A stretch of 64,000 bases of DNA from Pseudopyrenochaeta lycopersici. Taxonomy: Eukaryota > Ascomycota > Dothideomycetes > Pleosporales > Pseudopyrenochaetaceae. The position numbers and the translations under genes were made by a program. The notes beneath the pieces are model-generated. The model saw only the letters and a program-made list of their open reading frames with translations, searched no databases and had not been told where the DNA came from. Positions within the stretch are counted from its first letter, which is position 1; every line of letters starts with the position of its first letter. Positions 56,577 through 64,000 of the stretch are shown here, in pieces. Location: NCBI GenBank assembly GCA_003313425.1, contig NHZP01000004.1, positions 1,674,001-1,738,000 on the forward strand. The letters are read 5' to 3'.

Positions 56577-57338
56577 TTCGGTAAACTGTTTGACGGGCAC
56601 CTGCAGAATGAGGGAAGTAACTGGCCTGCGGATGGCGATGTCAAGTTCGCCAAGATACGCTAACAGGATCCGCCCGATTCACAATACCCTTCACGTGCCC
56701 ATCGAGCATGAATACATCATGCCGCATTATTCGAGCTTATGAATGACAATTTCAAGTCGGGAACATGCACATACTCAGAATTTCTAGCCTATGCGTATAT
56801 TTTTACTCCGTTACGTTGCCTTTAGATGGTACTCTGCTGTTCTGATACGTCAGTAAATCTATTTATCATGTCATTCCACCACAATTGTGGTTGCCAGCAG
56901 AGTCACTTTGGTCTCAGGTTCTCCAGTATTGTCAAATACTGGGTACTGTTTGGGTTGTCACCTATGGCTTCTACAAAGTGCGAATATCGTATATACTCCA
57001 AGGACGGAAGGCTCCATCTAAGTTTTCGCATCTAAGCCAACTGCATATAGTTCGATATTCTCACTTGATTTGTACATAAAAATTTGACATCTTTAGGAGA
57101 AATAAAACGTGGAAGGCAGAGCGAGACAAGCGTCCAGCAAACTAGTAGCACTGTAACAAGGCTAGCAAGATATGTCCAGCATGCTGTGGTGAATTGTGCA
57201 TGACGATTCTTATAGGAGAGAAGAAGCAAGGAAGCTTTGTACAAGCGCCAAAGCCTGAATGCGGAGAACTCGATGTCAATCCCAGCAGTGAGAGCATGCC
57301 CGTACCACAGCATTAAATTGGCTAGAGCCACGATCGTG
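56577..57338. other. intergenic region; a hydrophobic minus frame is present
   Basis: 3' flank of the peroxiredoxin and promoter of the telobox gene. A minus-strand frame ending at 57032 encodes a hydrophobic stretch but has no suitable start and overlaps the peroxiredoxin last exon. I do not call it a gene. Confidence 0.4.
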
Positions 57339-58366
57339 TCAAGACGTCCCTGCGCCACAGATTAGCAAGCCGTCATAACGGCTATGCATCGCTTTCCAAG
57401 CGGACAGCATGAAGGGGGAAAATCCATACCGTTTGTTTTGGCAACATCTGACATTTTGGTATCGGCATGGACTTTGTCGAGGTAGACTTTATTGCCCTGG
57501 GGCGTCGCCTTGATAGTTTCATCACCGGGGTTCCAGTTCGCAGGGCAGACCTATTCATTTGCGTGAGTATATAGAGGTGTGTATATGTCATGAGGATGGC
57601 TTTGGAGGGGGGGTGGGGTAGTCGTAGGGATGGGAGACGGGGGTGCGAAGACGTACTTCGCCGTATTTGTCTGTGAATTGGAAGGCGTCGATTAGGCGGA
57701 GGGTCTCGTCTACGCTGCGGCCGACGGGGAGGTCGTTGATTGTGATCTGGTGGAGTGTGTGTTAGCTTTGCTTGAGGGAGTTCGCATCATGGCTAATAAA
57801 TGTTCTGTGTGTACGTCTTGTCTGAGGTGAGTAGACGTACCTGTCTGATAATGCCATGTGGATCAATGAGGAACAACCCTCTCAATGCGATGCCCTCCTC
57901 CTCAATTAACACTCCATAGTCCTTGCTGACACTGTGGTTCTTATCGCTCAGCAGCGGGATGTTGATCTTCCCTAGTCCACCGTCCTTCTTACTTGCGTTT
58001 GTCCATGCTAGCAAGCTGTATTCGCTGTCGGTACTCGCAAAGACAACGCTTGCGCCGCGGGCGGCAAAGTCGGAGGCTCGCTCGCTAAAGGCGATTATCT
58101 CAGTCGGACATACGAAGGTCCAAGCCATGGGGACGAAGCCGAGGACTAGCCATTGCTTGGTTGATGTGTAGGCTGTTAAACTGAGTTCTGCGGTGAAATG
58201 TCAGCATGCGCTGGGTTTGGGTGAAACACATGGATAGATTTCGGCGCCTTCGGTGAGATTGATATGCAGACGTACCTTCAAATGTGCCATCGACGACTGC
58301 TGTGCCTGAGAAATGCGGTGCGGGTCTCTGCACCCTCGCCTTGGGTGTGTAGGCCGGGTACGCCAT
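57339..58366 (-). CDS. typical 2-Cys peroxiredoxin (Tsa1-like)
   Basis: Minus-strand exons 58366-58276, 58187-57841, 57746-57657, 57550-57430 and 57349-57339 give 219 residues. The peroxidatic Cys is C57 in TFVCPTE, and the resolving Cys is C178 in [15 protein letters not shown] (~105) is the motif linked to sensitivity to over-oxidation, but the usual C-terminal YF motif is not seen; the tail is [23 protein letters not shown]. The enzyme reduces H2O2 and alkyl hydroperoxides using thioredoxin. No clear targeting peptide follows the chosen ATG. Introns here (80-106 nt) are longer than elsewhere. The last exon (11 nt) is the least certain part. Confidence 0.88.
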
Positions 58367-59520
58367 TACAAAGGTCCGCGATCTGGCCGGCAAGAATACG
58401 GTAGATGATGCGACGCGGATTCGGGAGTCCGGTGGAAATGACAGCCTTGGTCGAACCCAAGAAGCGGTCCGTCAAACTCGAGAAGCTTCACTGGGATCGG
58501 ATATATTAAATGTTGCACAACGGCGGGATGCTTTCGCGTGAGACGGTACAGATGTCGCGTGGAGTTTTTGGGCGGGAGGCACCGAGCGATTATGTACGTA
58601 AAGGCAAGTTAATAATATCAAGGCGCAAAAGGGATTGAAAGTTCAAAGTAAATCAGCAGATAATTTGCGACAGCAGACACGCGTCTACTTTGGGAACAGC
58701 CTCGCTTCAGCTAAGCGTTCCAGGTTCTGCACAACTCGGACGCTTTCTGCACGCATCTCGCCGGTAGGAATGGCCCTAGCAAGCTTCGGAGAGCCGCAGG
58801 CGCGAAGCTTCCAGAGACAACTCGCCACGGGCCGTTGAACTATGACAACCGTTCGATATCTTCCGTCATCGGCGTCCTCGGCATCGCAACAGGGTCGAGG
58901 CTGGCCTGCTTATGTGTGCCGACCGCCGTCACCTATACGTTCATATCGCTCTGCACTCAATCACGAGCTTGGTCGGATGATTGTTACACCAAACCGCAAT
59001 ACGGGGAACTGCAAGGAGGAACACGGCCTCGCTTGAGTGTGCGGTTGATTGAACAAGCGACTTAGCGGAGCACTTGAGACATTTCCTGTGCCTCCAAATT
59101 GTACCTGCATGGTCTTCGAGACAGAGCCATGCCATGGCGCTTACACAAGTGTATCAGGCGTGCCACTATTGGCCGATCAGAAACGCCTGGTCACGGGAGA
59201 GCGCGCATTGCCCGTGCGAAGTCGGCGTCTTGTGGAGCCTGCCGTCATCGTGCGGTGCTCTGACTCTGAGCATGTTTTCGGGGTTTAAAAATTTAATCGG
59301 CGACCTACCTGGAGTCACTGAAAGATTTCGAGGGGCGTGCTGGCACCCGTGCTGATGATCAATCAGCCGAAGCGATGACAAACATAGACTCGCCGCAAGC
59401 TAAGGTCGATCGTGTATGGTTATGACAATTTACTGTGGATTGCAAACTCTACTCATTTATGTAATTGTACAGTGTGTAATGTCTAGCTCCATTGGCCATG
59501 TTCTACCCTTATCCCACTGC
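58367..59520. other. intergenic region, no supported gene
   Basis: Holds the peroxiredoxin promoter and the 3' flank of the transporter gene. Several short frames on both strands, none with motifs. Confidence 0.45.
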
Positions 59521-61371
59521 TCAACCAGCCAACCGCCACGCTCTCAGGGGCAACGCTTGTATTCTCATAACCGCCGGCTTGATGTATCCCCAAAATGTCA
59601 CAACTCCAATAACAATACATAGAATGTTCACAATATAATAACCGTCTGTTGTAACATTGCAGACGCCTCCACCGTCTCGGCATCGATGCTTGTCGATTTC
59701 CACGGAACAAGAGAATGGCTGAGTTACGAGAGGCCCCTTGAGGAGCTCAGTCTTGGGCGGAACGGCGGGAGGCTGGCAAGTAGCTGAGGTGAAGACATCA
59801 ACGGCTTTCAACACAAAGTAACGTGGGAATGTGCCACCAAGATTCGAGACACTGGATGATGTTAGTCTTTGTAAAAGCGCGTGGGACAGGATAAAGGACT
59901 TACGTAGCAAGAAGCGTCATATACGTCCCTCCAATCACTGGATCTGAAATCTTCGCATGGAACGCGCTGACCGCTACAAACATGACCGTATTCATGAATG
60001 TCGACAGAACATGCTCGGCGATAACGAGCAGCAAGAAGCTAGATGTGGCTCCGCCGGCGGGGAAAATAGATACGACGAACTGGGCGAAGCCTGCCGCGAC
60101 TAGGCGTCCGACGAAGGACCAGCACCAGATGTGCATTGGTGGGTAGGATTGGCACCATTTACCAATGTAATAGCCTAGGAAGACTTCGACAGGGAAGTCG
60201 ATTAAGATGACAAGGGAGAGCTGTTCTTGCTTGAGCCCCTTGTCGAGCAACTTCAAGCTAGTAACAGCATCATTCGCCTGGAAACCAATCTTGGCGATGA
60301 GGTGGATGATGATGAAGCTCTGAATATTCTTGAGCTTCAAGATGCCCCACATAGTCTGGTATACCTCCTTGATGCTGTCACCATTCCTGTCACGGTCCTC
60401 CTTTTTCATGATGGCCAGGCCGAAAGTAACAGCCAGGTATGCCCAGCCCCAAAACGTCAGGTAGCCGTCGAGCTCCATGAGGCCGGTTTGGCCGGGTGAG
60501 TTGAGGGGGCGGAACCACTTGTTGGCAAAGTCTTTGGAATTGAATGCGAGGAAAACAGTGTAGGAGAGAAATTGGCCTGCGGTAAGACCGACAGTTTGAG
60601 CGGTGGAAGCGTATGCGAGGTTTTCCTTAGCGAGGAGGGTGAGGGCCCAGCCTGTGTGAAGTTAGTATTATCGATACAATAGAAACTAGGCATCTTACCA
60701 TCAACGGCAATGTCTTGTGTAGCGCATAGGAACACAAGCGCGAACCACCACCAAGTGAAGTTCCAAATAGCACCATCGTTTTCGCCCGCCTCCTTCATCA
60801 TCCGGTTGATATTCCTCCCCAGCCAAATCATCGAGAATCCGGAGATGGTCTGAATGGGTAGAATCCAGCTCTTCCGACGACCGACCGTAGGGGACCAAAC
60901 TGCGTCCACGATGGGACTCCAGAGAAGCTTGAGGGAATACGGATAAGCTGCCAGGGAGAACACCCCTATTGCCGAATACGAAACGTTGTTCTTCAATAGA
61001 AACGGCACGGAGCCATGCGCTAGTCCCATCGGAATGCCCTGGAGGAAGTACAGCAAGACGAGCAGTAGGAAGTTGCGCTGGTCCTTCTTAGAGAGTTCGA
61101 AGAAGCCCTTGGATGAACCCTCCTCTTCCTCCCCCAGTGGCGGGACATCGTCATCCAGGGAGAAAGACGAGTTGCCCATAAGCGAAGCAGCCTGGCTCGA
61201 AGGAGTGGTGCTATCAAAAGAGGCGTGCTTGCGCCGATGTTCCAACATGACTCCGTTCATGGTGGCACTTGTATTTGCATGTCCGTTCCCTTTCTCTTTC
61301 AGAGTGTCGGTGGGGGACTGCTGGCGTAGTACAGAGCCGCGGTTCTTGGATCTCGAAGCTCGTTTGCTCAT
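59521..61371 (-). CDS. acetyl-CoA transporter, SLC33A1/Acatn family
   Basis: Minus-strand exons 61371-60699, 60651-59904 and 59851-59521, 583 residues. After an ~85-residue polar N-terminus (acidic patch LGEEEEGSS) come about ten to twelve membrane segments. Family landmarks: LLYFLQGIPMGLAHGSVPFLL, YSLKLLWSPIVDA, GRRKSWILPIQ, CATQDIAVDGWALTLL, and in the last exon VSNLGGTFPRYF. Family members in animals move acetyl-CoA into the ER/Golgi lumen. The fungal role is assumed to be similar, but substrate is unproven. The C-terminal loop has several cysteines (CRDGGGVCNVTTDG). Divergent from mcm21. Confidence 0.9.
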
Positions 61372-61807
61372 TTGTGGTTTTAGAGGATTTCGGCTGGTCG
61401 GAGGGGTGGTCGGAGAAGTCGCGGGGTGCTAATACAGGGTCTTGAGGGTGGGACAGGAGTGAAAGTTGGTAGTCGTGTGGGTTTGAAAAGTGTCGTAGGT
61501 GTCAGAATGGAAAAGGAGCAGCAGTAGAGATCGGTAGAGAGTGACTGGTAAGAAGAATGAACGTGTTACGAAATCAACGGAGATACGTTGTTGCGGACAC
61601 CAATATGCAGCGATGATGCCGCGGTCCCAAGTGGTTGTTCCTGGTTGGAACCGTGTCCTTCTCAGATCGGCGGAGGCGACCCGGGGCTTTCATCCCACGT
61701 TATCCCTGCAACCCACGTGCTTACGCGACGGATCCTCCTCCGCTTTCATCACCGCGCCTTGACATCAACACTCCCCACCGCTAACCAATATTCATACCGC
61801 GCCCGCC
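61372..61807. promoter_or_regulatory. divergent promoter region, acetyl-CoA transporter / mcm21
   Basis: 436 bp between start codons. No clear TATA box. Otherwise nothing seen. Confidence 0.4.
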
Positions 61808-62734
61808 ATGGAGACAGTCGAAGAACTCGATGCCGAAATCAGCGATCTCAATGCGCGCATTGCCACACTTCTCGCACACCGCGCAAACCTGGCCTCGGTC
61901 CTCTTGTCCCAACCCCACCTCGCAGCGCGTCTTCAAAACGGCAACAGACGCGACAAATCAACCAAAACCGCTCAAGACATAATCGCACAGCAATCAAAAC
62001 GCAACACCGAGAATATATACCGCGCCTGCGCCGGCGTGACTGCGTACAAAGTTCAAGATCCCGATCCGCACGCAGAGAACAACGGCAACATTCTTGGTGT
62101 CTGCATTGACGTGCCGATTGGCGGCAAGTTCATTGACACATATCATGTCTTATTGAAGGTCACGGAACGGAGTGGAGAGAGATTATTAAAAATTCACAAA
62201 CATACTATTCCGACATGTATTCCTTTACAGCAGCTGGCCAACAAATGGCTGCCGGCTAGCTGCAAGGACATCGAAGGAGCACCAGATCCCGAGCAAGATT
62301 TAGTCCGATTTGGACGATCGTTACGAAAAGAGTTGGTCGGCTGGCATATGCGTGTCAAATCCGTGGAAGATTTGAGAAAGGAAGCCGGTCTTACAAATTC
62401 GCGTGCACGACGACATGAGCAGGAGACCAGCTCCGAGAACGCAGTCAAGGTCCTGAACGCGTTTGTCAGCGACGATGACAGCAGTTCAGATATAGAGGAA
62501 GCAGAAGAGGAAGCAGAAGATAGCACCGCTCACATACTGGACATTGAAGCCGACGCTGCCGTCCGCCAGATTACCATTACCTGGTCTGACATCCGGACAG
62601 CAGTCATGACTATCACCAAGGACGGCAGGATCGAGAAAGCAATTTGCAGGGCAAAAGATGGAAGCCGGGACACTGTTCTTAGTAGGAAAGCCATTGGGCC
62701 ACTGGGAGGGCTATTACGGCGCCTGAATGCCTAG
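61808..62734 (+). CDS. mcm21: kinetochore protein Mcm21 / CENP-O
   Basis: Single exon, 308 residues. An N-terminal coiled coil (EELDAEISDLNARIATLLAH, ~1-35) is followed by the CENP-O RWD-type region: NIYRACAGVTAY, then FIDTYHVLL, and the family mark KIHKHTIPTCIPLQQLANKWLP (~137-158). It ends with a second RWD-like segment with TWSDIRTAVMTITKDGRI. Mcm21 pairs with Ctf19 in the COMA/CCAN complex of the inner kinetochore. An acidic Ser/Asp/Glu stretch at ~215-235 is not usual in the core fold and is probably a loop. Start ATG has a good context (GCCATGG). Confidence 0.88.
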   Translation: METVEELDAEISDLNARIATLLAHRANLASVLLSQPHLAARLQNGNRRDKSTKTAQDIIAQQSKRNTENIYRACAGVTAYKVQDPDPHAENNGNILGVCIDVPIGGKFIDTYHVLLKVTERSGERLLKIHKHTIPTCIPLQQLANKWLPASCKDIEGAPDPEQDLVRFGRSLRKELVGWHMRVKSVEDLRKEAGLTNSRARRHEQETSSENAVKVLNAFVSDDDSSSDIEEAEEEAEDSTAHILDIEADAAVRQITITWSDIRTAVMTITKDGRIEKAICRAKDGSRDTVLSRKAIGPLGGLLRRLNA

Positions 62735-63305
62735 AAGGAATCTGCGAAAATTCGACCATCATGAACAAAAAGGATCTGCTTTGAAGAACGGTTCACGCTA
62801 GCTTTTGCCTCTTGGCTGGCGTAAGGGCGTTTGGTTATTTATATGATACCCGCATCCATATAATGCGCTTTCCAATTCATCACACCTTGTGAACAACCAT
62901 TTATTGAACAAAGACCAGTCATTTTGGTTCTCGTGAGTGGGGTGTGAGACCTTGCGAGTCAGACTGTTCTCTGAAGGCCGAGATATCAACGGATTGTGTG
63001 AATTTCTCCAGATCATGAAGACTCACAGCATCGTCAGAGTGGGAAGCAATATAGTTGCTGCTCTTCTCAGTGGGGATGTTAACCTCTATTCATGTAACTC
63101 CTTATAGACCAAAGTTGGTACGAGTATCTATTGCAAAAGAATATGCGCTGAAAGCCACTTCACCAAAGTAGTAAGTGGAATGCCACTGGGATATCAATGC
63201 TACGAAGCCCATCTCTTTTGAGACAATTTTGTTGAGTGAGTAAAGCATCGAGTGCATGAAGATGCTCTCAGCTCATAATCGTACATTCAAGGCCCTCAAT
63301 CATGC
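62735..63305. other. convergent intergenic region, no supported gene
   Basis: Between mcm21 (+) and the UBX gene (-). AT-rich; nothing seen. Confidence 0.45.
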
Positions 63306-64000
63306 TCATGATCGCTTGTCATCGTCATCATTCCTGGGCACGGTGTCCAACTAAGGAATTCAATGTCAGCTTCGTGCCTAGTAGAGAAATTCCAGGCCAT
63401 GAACGCAAAGTGGCTTACCTGGTTACCGTTGTAGAATTGCTGAGGCTCACGTGCCCGTTGATCTGCCAATGTCCGGACTCTAATGCTAGCCCCTTCTGCA
63501 GGAGCCTGCTGTTGTGATGGCGGTCTTGTGGTCGGCTGTGTACTTTGGCCAGCTTCTGCTTCTGCAGGCGTTGATCCGTATCCGATTACTGATCCCAAGG
63601 TACTCCCGACAAACCCGACTGTCGAAGACAGAAGCCCCAGGGCACCACCAACCAGTCCCGTAGCGGTCCCTACAACACCACCACTCGCCCCTGAATATGC
63701 TTCTGTGTAGCCTTTGACAGGAACAAGGACAAGAGTCGCACTAGGGGCTAGATCAATGTCGCCCAGTGATTGACTTTCATCACCCGCCGAAAGCTCGCGG
63801 CTCGGTTGTGGTGCGAGGATGTGTCTGAAGAAATACGGTGGGAGTTGCTTGTTATCGATATTCGGGTCATCTGCAGAGAGCTTCGCAAACTCCTTGTCGA
63901 CCCAAGAGCGGACCTCATCTTGTAGCGTGGCTGTTCGCGGGAAGGTGGAACGTATAGTACGTCCGTCGAACAACCTCACGTTCAGATTCACAGTCTTTGC
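63306..64000 (-). CDS. UBX-domain protein, 3' end (UBXN4/erasin-like), partial
   Basis: Minus-strand exons 64000-63419 and 63350-63306; the 5' part lies beyond the window. 208 residues are seen. A UBX-type ubiquitin fold opens the visible part (NLNVRLFDGRTIRSTFP, TLQDEVRSWVDKE, ATLVLVPVKGY). A glycine/valine/leucine-rich segment ~35 residues long (GALGLLSSTVGFVGSTLGS) could lie in a membrane. A Gln/Pro-rich linker and TLADQRAREPQQFYNGNQ follow. UBX domains bind Cdc48/p97; the UBXN4 type sits on the ER in protein degradation. The last intron (68 nt) joins NGNQ to LDTVPRN and a short acidic tail. Confidence 0.8.

Noticed and set aside
57032..57358. Hydrophobic 108-residue minus-strand frame that looks like a membrane protein
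   Set aside because: No suitable ATG at its start, it overlaps the last peroxiredoxin exon in another frame, and no splice brings it in frame with the peroxiredoxin.

Overview
The window is nuclear DNA from a filamentous ascomycete (Pezizomycotina, probably Dothideomycetes). Genes are split by many short introns, mostly 45-70 nt with GT-AG ends and a CTAA(C/T) branch site. The gene set is fungal: carB/carX/carRA carotenoid genes, Kog1, Gpi2, Ssz1, Mcm21, a C-terminally extended fungal annexin and a Tea1/Kel1-like kelch protein. There are no operons, no CRISPR array, and no convincing tRNA, rRNA or transposon.

Layout. 1-9 kb: the 3' end of an APH-like kinase gene, a mitochondrial HAD phosphatase, a 708-residue protein of unknown function and an F-box/LRR protein. 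9-20 kb: a growth and translation block with Ssz1 and Rrp40 (divergent), aspartyl-tRNA synthetase and the TORC1 subunit Kog1. 20-32 kb: a kelch/coiled-coil polarity protein, a protein of unknown function, a small mitochondrial membrane protein divergent from a hotdog thioesterase, and a Vps5-type sorting nexin. 33-40 kb: an intracellular GH43 glycosidase, a coiled-coil protein and a secreted histidine-phosphatase-like protein. 41-48 kb: the carotenoid/retinal cluster. 48-64 kb: Gpi2 overlapping tail-to-tail with an F-box-like gene, annexin, a double-telobox Myb protein, 2-Cys peroxiredoxin, acetyl-CoA transporter, the kinetochore protein Mcm21 and the 3' end of a UBX-domain gene.

The carotenoid genes form one pathway. 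CarRA (phytoene synthase plus cyclase) and CarB (desaturase) make coloured carotenoids, and CarX cleaves carotene to retinal. carX and carRA are divergent around one 562-bp promoter region. No opsin gene lies in the window.

The most unusual signal is in splicing. Three unrelated genes (thioesterase, GH43, telobox-Myb) each have an intron that keeps the reading frame and the conserved protein motif only if read as a spliceosomal twin intron (stwintron). In each, a 51-53 nt internal intron lies between the first G and second T of the outer donor, and its removal creates GTAAGT, GTGAGT or GTAAGC. Two further introns appear to be GC-AG. All gene models were spliced by eye, and exon sums were checked for frame. 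No transcript or database evidence was available.
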